A stretch of 64,000 nucleotides of DNA from a virus: the IMG/VR virus record IMGVR_UViG_3300046660_000513, positions 1 to 64,000 of that record; one strand, given 5' to 3'. This document shows positions 6,708 to 14,153 of the stretch, one piece after another (positions within the stretch are counted from its first letter, which is position 1; every line of letters starts with the position of its first letter). The notes beneath the pieces were generated by a model, which was not told the origin of the DNA, ran no database searches, and worked only from the letters and a program-made list of their open reading frames with translations. Both the position numbers and the translations under genes were made by a program.

Positions 6708-6724
6708 TTGTCAGATGTACCGAG

Positions 6725-6747
6725 GGGGCCGGGAAACCGGCCCTTTC
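6725..6747 (+). terminator. Terminator after gene 6519
   Basis: GGGCCGG and CCGGCCC around GAAA, then TTT. Confidence 0.75.
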
Positions 6748-6783
6748 GGCGTTTCCGGGGGTGTTGTGGGCCCTCACCTCATG

Positions 6784-6801
6784 TGCTAGGGTAGATATAT
6801 C
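6784..6801 (+). promoter_or_regulatory. Promoter repeat for gene 6836
   Basis: TGCTAGGGTAGATATATC, with -35 TTGTGG at 6764-6769 and a 17-base spacer. Confidence 0.85.
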
Positions 6802-6835
6802 AGCAGGGAACACCACACCAGGGGAGATCTCAAAA

Positions 6836-7264
6836 ATGACCGTCAAGGCCTTTTACTCCGGCACCTACACCCCCGACACCCAGGTCTACTACTGGCTGGT
6901 CAACAAGGACGGACGGGATCTCATGATCACCCGTCGCCGGGCCGCTGAAATCCAGAACGACCCCTCCCTCCCGTACGGCTGGACGGTCGAACGCCGCATG
7001 GTCACCAAGATGGTCGCGGCCTGCCCCTGGTGTGGCGCACGTCCCGTCCAGTGGGAAATGGACTGCGACGGGTGGGCCAGCACGGGCACGTGCGGAAGCA
7101 AGCAATGTAACCGACTCCGCCGATGTGAGGGCTGCGGAACGGACGGCACCGCCCGCATCGGCAGTGTCCGGGGCCATCTCTGCCTGAGCTGCAACGAGAC
7201 GGCCCGTCAGAACAACCTGGAAGCCGCCCGCGACCGGTACGAGCTGGTCCCGAGTACCTGGTAG
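6836..7264 (+). CDS. Multi-cysteine zinc-ribbon protein
   Basis: 142 residues; ATG after GGGGAGATCTC. The N-terminal third is a mixed alpha/beta region with ITRRRAAEIQ. From residue 62 there are four cysteine pairs: CPWCG, CDG...CGSKQC, CEGCG and CLSC, enough for two treble-clef or ribbon zinc sites. Last rightward gene before the convergent terminator. Nucleic-acid or protein binding is plausible, not shown. Confidence 0.75.
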   Translation: MTVKAFYSGTYTPDTQVYYWLVNKDGRDLMITRRRAAEIQNDPSLPYGWTVERRMVTKMVAACPWCGARPVQWEMDCDGWASTGTCGSKQCNRLRRCEGCGTDGTARIGSVRGHLCLSCNETARQNNLEAARDRYELVPSTW

Positions 7265-7281
7265 GCCCTTGAGCACACAGA

Positions 7282-7314
7282 AAAGCCCCGACTCCTCCAG
7301 GGAGCCGGGGCTTT
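7282..7314. terminator. Bidirectional terminator between convergent genes
   Basis: AAAAGCCCCG...CGGGGCTTT with A- and T-runs on both sides. It separates the rightward left arm from the long leftward block. Confidence 0.85.
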
Positions 7315-7324
7315 CTCGTATGCC

Positions 7325-7870
7325 CTACTCGGGGCCTGTAGAGCCGCCTGCGCGGCTCTGTCCCCACTCGACGACCTCCGGGGACTCCGGAATGGATCCG
7401 ATGCGCATCACGGGTGGAACGAACGGGTACAGCTTGCCGGTCACGTTTTGCCGGACAGCCATGTGCATCGCCTGGAGGGCCGTCCGCAGCGACGAATCCA
7501 TCTTCTGTCCGTGCATCCGCTCCCAGACCGTCACAGCCCGCTTGAACAGGGCCGCCCACCTGCCGGTGCTGATGTGGGCGGCGCACGCCTTGCACGCCGA
7601 CCAGTCTTCCCCGGACATGTGCTGTGACTGTCCGGGGAGGGGGAAGTCCTTCACGGGCAGGATGAACGATGCTTCGTCGTCCTGGTTGCAGAAGTCGCAC
7701 CGGTACAGCGGCTTCACTTCGTCCTGCTCCACGGGTACAGGCGCGTGTCCTCCGGCGTCCTGGAGGCCGTGTACCCATTCCTGCCGGGTGCCGTCGTCGC
7801 TTTCGAGCAGGGAGAGGATGCGGCGGCATACAGCGCATACTTTTGCCCGGCCGGGTCGGGTGTCGCCCAT
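7325..7870 (-). CDS. Hypothetical protein with HNH-like cysteine pairs
   Basis: 181 residues, ATG after GAGGAGATCTC. Two cysteine pairs, CAVCRRIL (12-19) and CDFCNQ (57-62), and a third pair CKACAAH at about 92-98, then helices with TVWERMHGQK. The cysteine layout fits a zinc-binding domain. A reversed copy of the promoter repeat lies upstream at 7907. No family recognised. Confidence 0.72.
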   Translation of the reverse strand: MGDTRPGRAKVCAVCRRILSLLESDDGTRQEWVHGLQDAGGHAPVPVEQDEVKPLYRCDFCNQDDEASFILPVKDFPLPGQSQHMSGEDWSACKACAAHISTGRWAALFKRAVTVWERMHGQKMDSSLRTALQAMHMAVRQNVTGKLYPFVPPVMRIGSIPESPEVVEWGQSRAGGSTGPE

Positions 7871-7906
7871 GAGATCTCCTCGGGTGGTTGGTCCCTGTTG
7901 CCATCG

Positions 7907-7924
7907 TAACAGGGTAGATAATTC
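7907..7924 (+). promoter_or_regulatory. Reversed repeat copy upstream of leftward gene 7870
   Basis: TAACAGGGTAGATAATTC. It points away from the only nearby gene, so it cannot be that gene's promoter in the usual sense. Read as an operator it would sit 37 bases upstream of the gene start. No gene follows in its own direction. Confidence 0.45.
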
Positions 7925-8010
7925 TTCGTTTGCGCCGTTCGTGCACCAGATCTACGGTGAAATCACAAGACTCCGGGCTAACCCGGACGACATACCTCGT
8001 AACCACCACA

Positions 8011-8056
8011 GGGAAGGCCCGTACACGCCTCACATTGCCGCCGTACGGGCCTTCCC
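8011..8056 (-). terminator. Second hairpin after gene 8124
   Basis: GGGAAGGCCCGTAC and GTACGGGCCTTCCC form a perfect 14-bp stem with an 18-base loop. Lies behind the hairpin at 8083. Confidence 0.75.
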
Positions 8057-8082
8057 ACTGTCAGCCGCTGCCTCGGTGAACG

Positions 8083-8114
8083 CGACAGGGCGCAGCCGAA
8101 GCTACGCCCTGTCT
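8083..8114 (-). terminator. Terminator of gene 8124
   Basis: GACAGGGCG and CGCCCTGTC stem directly after the stop codon of the leftward gene. Confidence 0.75.
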
Positions 8115-8123
8115 GGGGGTTGA

Positions 8124-8369
8124 TCAGTAGTCGTACCTGGATCCGATCTTGACGACGGACCCGTTGGAGTTGACGTGGCGCTGGAACACGCGCTCCGCCT
8201 CGTTCTTCTCGTGCTCGAAGAGGGCGAGGAGTTCGATGACGGTCAGGTCCGGGTTCTTTTCGAGCGCCGCCCGGGTGGTGTTGGTCGCGTAGGTGCGGGA
8301 CATCACCCAGGAGTCTTCGAAGGTGCGCTGGGGGGACTTGAAGCCTTTTCCGTCCATGCCGTCTTCCAC
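8124..8369 (-). CDS. Hypothetical acidic helical protein
   Basis: 81 residues from GTG 8369, spaced 7 bases from AAGGAG; the internal ATG four codons later is less well spaced. Contains a helix with DLTVIELLALFEHEKNEAERVF and ends VKIGSRYDY. Function unknown. Own promoter and own terminators. Confidence 0.72.
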   Translation of the reverse strand: MEDGMDGKGFKSPQRTFEDSWVMSRTYATNTTRAALEKNPDLTVIELLALFEHEKNEAERVFQRHVNSNGSVVKIGSRYDY

Positions 8370-8398
8370 GGGAGTCTCCTTGATGTTGGTGTCTCACT

Positions 8399-8416
8399 GA
8401 TATATCTACCCTAGCA
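8399..8416 (-). promoter_or_regulatory. Promoter repeat for gene 8369
   Basis: TGCTAGGGTAGATATATC on the minus strand, with -35 TTGCCT at 8432-8437 and an 18-base spacer. Confidence 0.85.
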
Positions 8417-8466
8417 CGTTCCTTGAAGGTTAGGCAACCATCTCCTCGGGTGGGGAGCAGCAAAGA

Positions 8467-8501
8467 GGGGGATCGGGCTGGAGACAGCAGCCCGATCCCC
8501 C
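8467..8501 (-). terminator. Terminator of gene 8517
   Basis: GGGGGATCGGGCTG and CAGCCCGATCCCCC, a perfect 14-bp stem with a 7-base loop. Confidence 0.88.
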
Positions 8502-8516
8502 GTCGCGGTACCGCGT

Positions 8517-9287
8517 CTAGTTCACGCGGAAACCACCCTGGTTCATGGCGTACTGAAGAAAGCCCAGCCACTTCAGCCAGTAGTCGCGGCCCTGCTCGCT
8601 GATTCCCGCCTTTTCCAGGGCGGCCTTAACGGTTTCGCCGGTGTGGGTGCGGTAGGTGGTGAGGGCCGCGTCGATTTGAGCGGGCGAGACAACCCACCCG
8701 TCGTTACTGCTGAAGCATTCACTGTAGATGCCGGTGACGGGGGTGGGAGTCCAGGTCAGCTTGCGAATCATCGCGTCCGCATAGTCCGAGATGGTCTTGC
8801 GGACGGGGAGGGTGGTGTCGGTGGCCTGCTGTCCACCGGAGAGGGCGATCAGACGGTTGTCGATCTCCGCGTAAACGGCTTCCCAGTCGTCGTCTCCGAT
8901 GGTGTCGGACTCGGGCCACTCGGGCGGAGTCTGATCGATGCTGCGGGTCTGGAGCATCCCCAGCAGGCCCATGGCGGTGTGGTAGCGGCCCATGCCGCCG
9001 ATGTTGAGCCGGAAGGTGGTCCGGTCTGCGGCAATCAGGGCTTCGTACGCATCATTTACGGCGTCCTGGGCTTCGATGTAGCGCTGGGTACGGCCGGGGT
9101 ACAGCTCGTGAGCCTCCCAGTCGAGTCCCTTTTCTTCCTGGGCGCGCTTGACGTCGAACTGTCCGGACTCTTCCTTGGGCAGGCTGTCCCGGACCTTGAC
9201 GGCGGCGAAGAACGTCTTGCTGGTCTCGTTGTAGGCGGCCGTCTCGACTGCGGTCATCGGCTGGACGGTGCGGAAGTCGTAGCCCAC
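8517..9287 (-). CDS. Hypothetical protein, 256 residues
   Basis: Start set at GTG 9287, 8 bases after GAGGAG; the longer frame to 9332 would run back through the promoter. Mostly helical with a central TAMGLLGMLQTRSIDQTPPEW and a C-terminal helical bundle ending WLKWLGFLQYAMNQGGFRVN. It begins GYDFRTVQPMTAVETAAYNE, reminiscent of a phage protein with an extended N-terminal strand. I do not recognise the family. Confidence 0.72.
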   Translation of the reverse strand: MGYDFRTVQPMTAVETAAYNETSKTFFAAVKVRDSLPKEESGQFDVKRAQEEKGLDWEAHELYPGRTQRYIEAQDAVNDAYEALIAADRTTFRLNIGGMGRYHTAMGLLGMLQTRSIDQTPPEWPESDTIGDDDWEAVYAEIDNRLIALSGGQQATDTTLPVRKTISDYADAMIRKLTWTPTPVTGIYSECFSSNDGWVVSPAQIDAALTTYRTHTGETVKAALEKAGISEQGRDYWLKWLGFLQYAMNQGGFRVN

Positions 9288-9319
9288 GGGGTCTCCTCGG
9301 TGTTGGGTTGGTAGGGCAG

Positions 9320-9348
9320 AGCATATCAACATTCTAGGGTAGATACAA
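9320..9348 (-). promoter_or_regulatory. Promoter of gene 8517 overlapped by a reversed repeat
   Basis: On the minus strand TTGTAT (9343-9348) and TATGCT (9320-9325) are separated by 17 bases. The -35 lies inside the reversed repeat at 9332-9349, so a protein bound to that repeat would cover this promoter. Confidence 0.5.
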
Positions 9349-9349
9349 C
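9332..9349 (+). promoter_or_regulatory. Reversed repeat copy over the promoter of gene 8517
   Basis: TTCTAGGGTAGATACAAC pointing right; three bases further on is a terminator hairpin and no rightward gene follows. Best read as an operator for the leftward gene. Confidence 0.5.
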
Positions 9350-9351
9350 AA

Positions 9352-9382
9352 ATGAGGGGTAGCTGTTACGGCTACCCCTCAT
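9352..9382 (-). terminator. Terminator of gene 9395
   Basis: ATGAGGGGTAGC and GCTACCCCTCAT, a perfect 12-bp stem with a 7-base loop. Confidence 0.85.
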
Positions 9383-9394
9383 CCTGCAACCCCT

Positions 9395-9673
9395 TCAGTC
9401 CTCCCGGAGGATCTCCCCAGGCTCAAGCCGGTAGATGAAGCCCTTGGAGACGGCGTAAACGAGGCCGTCCCGGTATTCCTGCACCCGCCCTGTGATGCGG
9501 ACCCCTTCGTACATGAAGGCCACGGTGTGTCCGATCTTCCGCAGGCAGTAGATCTTGGTGGTCAGGGCGTCCAGGGCGCGGACGGCGACAGGATCGAGGA
9601 TCGGGCCCTCGGCCAGGTCGCGGTATCCGGCGATGGCGTCGTCCAGCATTTCCAGCTCTTGGGGAGTGAACAC
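9395..9673 (-). CDS. Hypothetical protein, 92 residues
   Basis: GTG 9673 after GAGGAGACTCCC. Helical N-terminal half (QELEMLDDAIAGYRDL, AVRALDALTTKIYCL), then a beta-rich C-terminal half (GHTVAFMYEGVRITGRVQEYRDG) that resembles a small SH3-like barrel. Single-gene cassette. Function unknown. Confidence 0.75.
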   Translation of the reverse strand: MFTPQELEMLDDAIAGYRDLAEGPILDPVAVRALDALTTKIYCLRKIGHTVAFMYEGVRITGRVQEYRDGLVYAVSKGFIYRLEPGEILRED

Positions 9674-9700
9674 GGGAGTCTCCTCGGTTCGGTGTCTCTT

Positions 9701-9718
9701 GATGTATCTACCCTAGCA
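9701..9718 (-). promoter_or_regulatory. Promoter repeat for gene 9673
   Basis: TGCTAGGGTAGATACATC on the minus strand; TTCCCC lies 17 bases upstream of the -10. Confidence 0.8.
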
Positions 9719-9738
9719 CATAAGGAAGGAAAGGGGAA

Positions 9739-9763
9739 CCCCGCCTGATCGGATCAGACGGGG
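9739..9763 (-). terminator. Terminator of gene 9780
   Basis: CCCCGCCTGATC and GATCAGACGGGG pair with one mismatch. Confidence 0.7.
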
Positions 9764-9779
9764 TCAGGAGACCTTTCGG

Positions 9780-9998
9780 TCACTTTCTCCACTCGTACCC
9801 GGCTCTTTTCATATCCTGCCGGAAATTCTTCAGGGCATAGTGGCAACTGGGGCTCAGGGCCATCGTGGCGACGCGTACACCGTCCTTTCGGATGGTGTAG
9901 TGGCTCGTTCGGGGGTTTTTGATGACCTCTATGCCCTGGTTTCGTCCCCAAGATCCCTCCAGCTCGCGGAGGATCACACGGACTTCTTTGCTCGACAT
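9780..9998 (-). CDS. Small basic protein, loosely HicA-like
   Basis: 72 residues; ATG after GAGGAGACTGTC. The order SSKEVRVILRELEG, strand VIKNP, strand HYTIRKDGVRVATMAL, helix LKNFRQDMKRAG matches the layout of the HicA mRNA-interferase fold, but the catalytic GSH motif is absent and no HicB partner lies next to it. It could be an RNA-binding relative. Low certainty on family. Confidence 0.6.
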   Translation of the reverse strand: MSSKEVRVILRELEGSWGRNQGIEVIKNPRTSHYTIRKDGVRVATMALSPSCHYALKNFRQDMKRAGYEWRK

Positions 9999-10019
9999 GA
10001 CAGTCTCCTCTGTGGTGCA

Positions 10020-10037
10020 GGTATATCTACCCTAGCA
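10020..10037 (-). promoter_or_regulatory. Promoter repeat for gene 9998
   Basis: TGCTAGGGTAGATATACC on the minus strand. Confidence 0.78.
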
Positions 10038-10044
10038 CTCATGG

Positions 10045-10056
10045 TAGGATCCGACT
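10045..10056 (+). promoter_or_regulatory. Candidate -10 for rightward gene 10087
   Basis: TGGTAGGAT gives an extended -10 with TAGGAT at 10045-10050; predicted start near 10057. It overlaps the upstream region of the divergent repeat at 10020. No clear -35. Confidence 0.4.
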
Positions 10057-10086
10057 ACCACTTTCACACAACAAGGAGTTTCCGTC

Positions 10087-10284
10087 ATGTACGAGATCAC
10101 TTTTACAGTCGGCCTCCGCTACCGGGGAGGCGTCCGGCGGCAGCTGCGCGACCTCGGCTTGGACTACACCGAGGCCCGGAGCCTGCTGGACTCACTGATC
10201 ACGATACGCACGGACTGCCGGGAGCTGTACGAGATCCTGGCAGACGAGATCCACGAGACCGCTGCGAGCAGGGCCCTCAGATAA
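10087..10284 (+). CDS. Hypothetical protein, paralogue of gene 5366
   Basis: 65 residues; ATG after AAGGAGTTTCCGTC. Nearly the same motifs as gene 5366 (YEITFTVGL, VRRQLRDLG, SLLDSLITIR). It is a rightward gene inside the leftward block, with its own terminator, so it may have arrived by cassette transfer or duplication. Function unknown. Confidence 0.75.
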   Translation: MYEITFTVGLRYRGGVRRQLRDLGLDYTEARSLLDSLITIRTDCRELYEILADEIHETAASRALR

Positions 10285-10294
10285 CCCTGAACGC

Positions 10295-10334
10295 AAACGG
10301 CCCGATCACAGGAATTGTGATCGGGCCGTTTTTC
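10295..10334. terminator. Strong bidirectional terminator after gene 10087
   Basis: AAACGGCCCGATCAC and GTGATCGGGCCGTTT, a perfect 15-bp stem with a T-run to the right and an A-run to the left. The 215 bases that follow, to 10549, hold no supportable gene. Confidence 0.9.
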
Positions 10335-10549
10335 TGTTCCTGCAACAAATCCTGCACACCCTCCAGAACAGACAGAACGGCCCTCAGGAGCGCCTGGAAC
10401 CCCCGGGCAGGTCCCGATACCCCGGAGAGATCCCGGGAGCCCTGTAAAACGCCGTCCAGAGCGGCTACGGTGAGGCCTGCCCTCGGAGGGCACAAACCGC
10501 TGACACCGTCGCCGGAACTAGGGTGTCGCGGGCCCTTCCGAGGGCACCC

Positions 10550-10984
10550 TCATGTCTGCGGGCTGTCGGCGGGTACCGGGTCGGTCGGGCAGCCGCAGCC
10601 CCAGTTGTGGGTCTCCGGGGTCGGACAGTGGACGTCGTGCTCGATCCCGGCGTCGCAAGCGGGGCAGTCGGTGGCCACCGGTTTCTCCGGGGTGAGCTGC
10701 ACGGAGGCCCCGCAGTCGCAACGCTGGTCCCCATGCCAGGGGTCGCCGTCGCACTCCGGCACCCATTCCAGGGTCACCGGGATGGCTTCCATGGTCACGA
10801 GGTCGTGCCAGTCGCCCCACGAGCTGGGAGGCTGCTTGCCGCAGGCGGCGTGAACCAACTGGGCCTGCCCCTCCTCGATCTCCAGCTGGTAGCGGTTGTC
10901 TCCGGGAGGGCACGTGCAGCCGGTCTCTTCGTACTCCGGTTCGTCGGAGGGGTCGACGGGTTCGAAGAAGTTCAGGGTGTCCAT
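10550..10984 (-). CDS. Cysteine-rich hypothetical protein
   Basis: 144 residues; ATG after GGAGATCACCCC. Ten cysteines in three groups: CTCPPGDNRY near residue 23, CDCGASVQ near 89, and CPACDAGIEHDVHCP plus WGCGCP at the end, suggesting two zinc sites. Overlaps the upstream gene by 13 bases, so the two are coupled. Function unknown. Confidence 0.7.
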   Translation of the reverse strand: MDTLNFFEPVDPSDEPEYEETGCTCPPGDNRYQLEIEEGQAQLVHAACGKQPPSSWGDWHDLVTMEAIPVTLEWVPECDGDPWHGDQRCDCGASVQLTPEKPVATDCPACDAGIEHDVHCPTPETHNWGCGCPTDPVPADSPQT

Positions 10985-11193
10985 GGGGTGATCTCCGGAT
11001 CGATCTCGTCGGCGGCCTCATTGCAGTCGTCCATGTGGTCATCGGTGTAGTCGCGGAGCCGTTCCGAGTTACGGATTGTCTCCGCCAGCTCGTGGGCGAA
11101 GGCGTCGATACGGGCACTCGCTTTCTCGGAACGTTCGGGGGAGTGAGGGCCGCCAGCCATCAGGGCCGCGTACAGGTCTGCCCTAGCGCTCAC
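10972..11193 (-). CDS. Hypothetical acidic helical protein
   Basis: 73 residues from a GTG that overlaps the upstream stop (GTGA). Two helices (ARIDAFAHELAETIRNSERL and a D/E-rich stretch DDHMDDCNEAADEIDPEI). Function unknown. Confidence 0.7.
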   Translation of the reverse strand: MSARADLYAALMAGGPHSPERSEKASARIDAFAHELAETIRNSERLRDYTDDHMDDCNEAADEIDPEITPWTP

Positions 11194-12314
11194 GGGGTTT
11201 CCTCCGGGTCGGGCCGGTCCGTCTCACAGATCAGGCAGACGCGTCGGTGGTTTTCCTTGCTGCACACCGGGCAGATCCACGCCGGGCCGATCCCGAGTTC
11301 CGCTTCCAGTACCTTCACGCGGGCTTCCGCGTTGTTCGCGCGCTGGAGAACCTTGCTGTAGACCGACCAGAGGACCGGCCGCTCCTTGCCGTCGGCGTAC
11401 CGCTGCACTTCTTCCATCAGCGCGTTGTTTTTCTCATCAGCCCGCCGCAGCCCTTCCTTGTAGCGGGTGCGGTGGTTCTCCAGGGCGGCCACGGCGTTTG
11501 CGCTTGCCCGCCGCTCCAGTTCCTTGAGCATGTTCCGAGAGCCGTCGATGGCGCGGGCGAGGATCGCGTTCCTCAGCTGGTCCGACGTGTACGAGACTTC
11601 GCAGGTGACCTCCTGCTCACAGAGGCTGTGATCGCCTTCCTCGTGCGCCCACTCCCTCTCGTGCCGATCACACGGTTCTCCGCCGTCCTCGCACGGGAAT
11701 TCATCGCAAGGGGTCGGCTTCGGTGCCCCCTCGGCCTCTGTATCCGCCTGTTCGGCGTCTGCGACCGCTATCACGGCGGAAACCAGATCAGCGGGGCAGG
11801 TGCCACCCGTAACGGCGTCCATGGCCGCTGCGTACCGCTGCCACCGGGTGGTAGGCGTCTGAGCCCGGTTGGCCTCACTGAGGACGTCGATACCACAGCC
11901 CCGGTAGGAGCAGGTACACCGCAGGGCCGACGCTTCCACGTCCGAGACGGTGACCCGCTTCCAGTCAAAGGGGGATTGCAGGCCCTCGGGGGCGTGCTTC
12001 AGGCACCGGAGCATGTGAGGCGACACCCAAGAGCGGTAGCCCACCAGGCGGCTTCCGTCCCCGGTCAGGAGAGACGGCGTGTAGATCTTTCCGCCGTCTC
12101 CGTACACGGTCCGCCCCTGCTGAAGGTGCCAGACGTCCGCGAAGCCGAGCGGCCCTCCCTGGCAGTCCATCAGTGGAGGGCAAACCTTGTCCGCTCCGGG
12201 CTTGTTCAGGCAGAGGCAGCGGTGCCAGCACTTTGACTTGTGGCTGACGGCTCCGTCGCATTCGGCGCCGGGGGCGTGCTGTGGGTGCTGGCAGTTCGGG
12301 CAGAGGTCTTTCAT
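11190..12314 (-). CDS. Large zinc-binding protein with central coiled coil
   Basis: 374 residues. N-terminal zinc knuckles (CPNCQHPQHAPGAECDG, then CWHRCLCL), a middle region with CTCSYRGCG, an acidic cysteine stretch (CDEFPCEDGGEPCDRHE), a long helix (about 250-345: SRNMLKELERRASANAVAAL and following heptads), and a C-terminal CPVCSKENHRRVCLIC finger. The architecture suggests a nucleic-acid or scaffold protein. ATG is coupled to gene 12311 by a 4-base overlap. Ends DPEETP at an embedded ribosome site. Confidence 0.75.
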   Translation of the reverse strand: MKDLCPNCQHPQHAPGAECDGAVSHKSKCWHRCLCLNKPGADKVCPPLMDCQGGPLGFADVWHLQQGRTVYGDGGKIYTPSLLTGDGSRLVGYRSWVSPHMLRCLKHAPEGLQSPFDWKRVTVSDVEASALRCTCSYRGCGIDVLSEANRAQTPTTRWQRYAAAMDAVTGGTCPADLVSAVIAVADAEQADTEAEGAPKPTPCDEFPCEDGGEPCDRHEREWAHEEGDHSLCEQEVTCEVSYTSDQLRNAILARAIDGSRNMLKELERRASANAVAALENHRTRYKEGLRRADEKNNALMEEVQRYADGKERPVLWSVYSKVLQRANNAEARVKVLEAELGIGPAWICPVCSKENHRRVCLICETDRPDPEETP

Positions 12315-12754
12315 GCCGGGTCTCCTCCGGAGTCAGCGCGGACGGCGTCGATGATGATCTTCCGCATTTTCGGTGTCATCTTGGGGTGGAAGGCGAAGAG
12401 GATCCGTACGCCGATTTCCCCGTTCTCGGTGGGGATGTCAACGGTGTCGGCATGGGGTTCCAGACCGTCGGCTCCGAGGTTGACGGCCCAGTCGGATACG
12501 TCGGCTGCCCTCGTGAGTAGGGTGTCGATGCTGCGCTGCGCCGCCTCGAAGTCTTCTTGGGGGAGATGGCTCCAAGCACGGCTCATCTCCAGCGGTTCGC
12601 CGGTCTCCGGCTCCAAGTCGACGACTGTGGAAGGGATCGGCGTACCGTCCATCTGCTCTCCGATGCCCATGAAGTCCGGGTCTTCCGTGAGCGTGATGTG
12701 CTGCCGGGCGGCTTCGGCGCGGAGGTCGGCGTCGGTGTACGGCTGTTCAGTCAT
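12311..12754 (-). CDS. Hypothetical acidic protein, 147 residues
   Basis: ATG after GGAGATAAACG. The sequence is acidic, with a helical stretch EDFEAAQRSIDTLLTRAADVS and a strand GVRILFAFHP before a final helix. No family recognised. First gene of the unit 12754-10550; no copy of the promoter repeat is visible upstream. Confidence 0.72.
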   Translation of the reverse strand: MTEQPYTDADLRAEAARQHITLTEDPDFMGIGEQMDGTPIPSTVVDLEPETGEPLEMSRAWSHLPQEDFEAAQRSIDTLLTRAADVSDWAVNLGADGLEPHADTVDIPTENGEIGVRILFAFHPKMTPKMRKIIIDAVRADSGGDPA

Positions 12755-12778
12755 CGTTTATCTCCTGGTGGTATGAGG

Positions 12779-12813
12779 ACGGCCGTCCCGCCACTGGACG
12801 AGACGGCCGTTTT
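12779..12813 (-). terminator. Terminator between genes 12831 and 12754
   Basis: ACGGCCGTC and its partner ACGGCCGT with an A/T-rich tail. Confidence 0.75.
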
Positions 12814-12830
12814 GCCGGGTGCGGTGGGTG

Positions 12831-13295
12831 TCAGAGGGACCCTGCGATCAGGTCCAGAGCGCTGTTCGCTGCCGCCCGCCGTTCGGTGGGGGTCATAGGC
12901 ACGATGACCCCCAGCATTTTTGCGGCGGTGAGGTCTTCGGTGTCCTGGTTGACTCCGGCGTTGGCGATTTTCCGGAATTCTTGCGAGGCGAACCCTGGGG
13001 TGTCGGGGTTCAGCAGTGACGACGGGAGCCCGCCACCTGTTACCTCGGCCACGGCGATGCATGCCACGCTCACCATCCGGGCTGTGGTTACGGGGTCTTC
13101 TGCCAGAAGGGTCAGCAGCGGGTCTTGACAGGTGGTGCATCCGTCGAGGGCGGCCCCGATGAGGTCCGCGAGGAGTCCGCCGTTTACCGGCAGTCCTCCG
13201 AAGTCGTTGGTGTCGTGGTCGAATCCGGTGCTGTGGTCGTGCGTGACGGGTTCGGGGCGTTCCCGGCGGGGCTTGCTCGGCTTCTGCCGTCCCAT
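12831..13295 (-). CDS. Hypothetical protein, 154 residues
   Basis: ATG after GGAGAAACCC. Basic N-terminus (GRQKPSKPRRERPEP), then a helical domain with CTTC near residue 54, hydrophobic helix ARMVSVACIAVAEVTG and TPTERRAAANSALDLI at the end. Function unknown. Confidence 0.72.
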   Translation of the reverse strand: MGRQKPSKPRRERPEPVTHDHSTGFDHDTNDFGGLPVNGGLLADLIGAALDGCTTCQDPLLTLLAEDPVTTARMVSVACIAVAEVTGGGLPSSLLNPDTPGFASQEFRKIANAGVNQDTEDLTAAKMLGVIVPMTPTERRAAANSALDLIAGSL

Positions 13296-13353
13296 GGGTT
13301 TCTCCAGGTTTCTGGGGGTTGTTGGGGCGGTCTGAGGCTATCGGGCGGGTCTG

Positions 13354-13396
13354 ACACGCCCCGAACCCGCCGCGTGCTGCGACGGGTTCGGTGTGG
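13354..13396 (-). terminator. Terminator of gene 13404
   Basis: ACACGCCCCGAACCCG and CGGGTTCGGTGTG stems with a long GC-rich loop. Confidence 0.75.
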
Positions 13397-13403
13397 GGGA
13401 GGG

Positions 13404-13742
13404 TCAGCGTGCGTTTTGGTAGCGCGCGGCGTCCTGCTGCATGCCCTGCCAGACAACTTCGAACATCTGGGCGAGGATCATTTCCCGGGCGCCGAGGTTG
13501 CGCTTGTTCTGCGTGTTCGCCTGCACGAAATGCAGCTTGGCGGCGCGCTTCCGGCGGAGTATGGCGTTGGCGATGGCTTCGTCGGTGGCGTTGCGGAGGC
13601 GCCAGTTGCCGATGGTCTGGAGAACGATCCGGAATCCCCAGTTGAAGAGGCGTTCCGAGTCGGCGGCGGTCATTACGCCCTGTTCGACCTTTTCGGCGAG
13701 CATGTTGCGGGCAGCGGTTTCGGTGTTGGCGATGACACGCAT
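13404..13742 (-). CDS. Hypothetical basic helical protein, 112 residues
   Basis: ATG after GAGGGGATCGTC. All-helical: TETAARNMLAEKVEQGVMTAADSERLFN, WRLRNATDEAIANAILRRKRAAK, then GAREMILAQMFEVVWQGMQQDAARY. Basic and amphipathic; could bind nucleic acid. Function unknown. Confidence 0.75.
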   Translation of the reverse strand: MRVIANTETAARNMLAEKVEQGVMTAADSERLFNWGFRIVLQTIGNWRLRNATDEAIANAILRRKRAAKLHFVQANTQNKRNLGAREMILAQMFEVVWQGMQQDAARYQNAR

Positions 13743-13767
13743 GACGATCCCCTCGGGTGGTCGAGCT

Positions 13768-13785
13768 GATGTATCTACTCTAGCA
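13768..13785 (-). promoter_or_regulatory. Promoter repeat for gene 13742
   Basis: TGCTAGAGTAGATACATC on the minus strand; the -10 is TAGAGT instead of TAGGGT. Confidence 0.75.
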
Positions 13786-13837
13786 GCTACGGGTTCGCTT
13801 GCCTAGCATCATGCAGCCTTTGATGCAGGGATAGCAA

Positions 13838-13866
13838 ACGGGGGCACAGCCGAAGCCGTACCCCCG
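13838..13866 (-). terminator. Terminator of gene 13878
   Basis: ACGGGGG and CCCCCGT with a 15-base loop. Confidence 0.65.
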
Positions 13867-13877
13867 TCTCTCGCCGG

Positions 13878-14153
13878 TCACTCCGGCAACAGTCCCAACT
13901 CCCGGCACACCCGCACCGCTACCTCTGCGATGGCCGTCGTGGAACCGTCCAGATGCACCACGCCGTTGCTGGTAGCAGTCCAACGGATGTCGTGGGCATC
14001 CCAGCACTCTTGTTCGGTCATCTCACAGTCGATGCCGTTGCACTCGTACGCCTCAGCCGTCAGGTTCTGTACCAGCCGCTCCCTGAACGCCTCTACAGAC
14101 ACCGGCCGCATCTCCTCGGGCGTAGGCCCGTGGCGCTCCCCGAACCATCCCAT
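13878..14153 (-). CDS. Hypothetical protein, 91 residues
   Basis: Start set at ATG 14153 (GWFGERHGPTPEEM) because it follows AAGGGTGGGAC and overlaps the stop of the upstream gene (TGATG). Helical, with CNGIDCEMTEQECWDAHDIRW in the middle and a helix TTAIAEVAVRVCRELGLLPE. Function unknown. Confidence 0.7.
   Translation of the reverse strand: MGWFGERHGPTPEEMRPVSVEAFRERLVQNLTAEAYECNGIDCEMTEQECWDAHDIRWTATSNGVVHLDGSTTAIAEVAVRVCRELGLLPE

Noticed and set aside
7002-8033. Open frame of 343 codons on the minus strand
   Set aside because: It overlaps genes 6836 and 7325 in other frames, runs through a strong terminator and a promoter region, and has proline/arginine-rich shadow composition without a ribosome site.
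10277-10495. 72-codon minus-strand frame after gene 10087
   Set aside because: It reads through the strong terminator at 10295 and has no ribosome site, so the interval is better described as non-coding.
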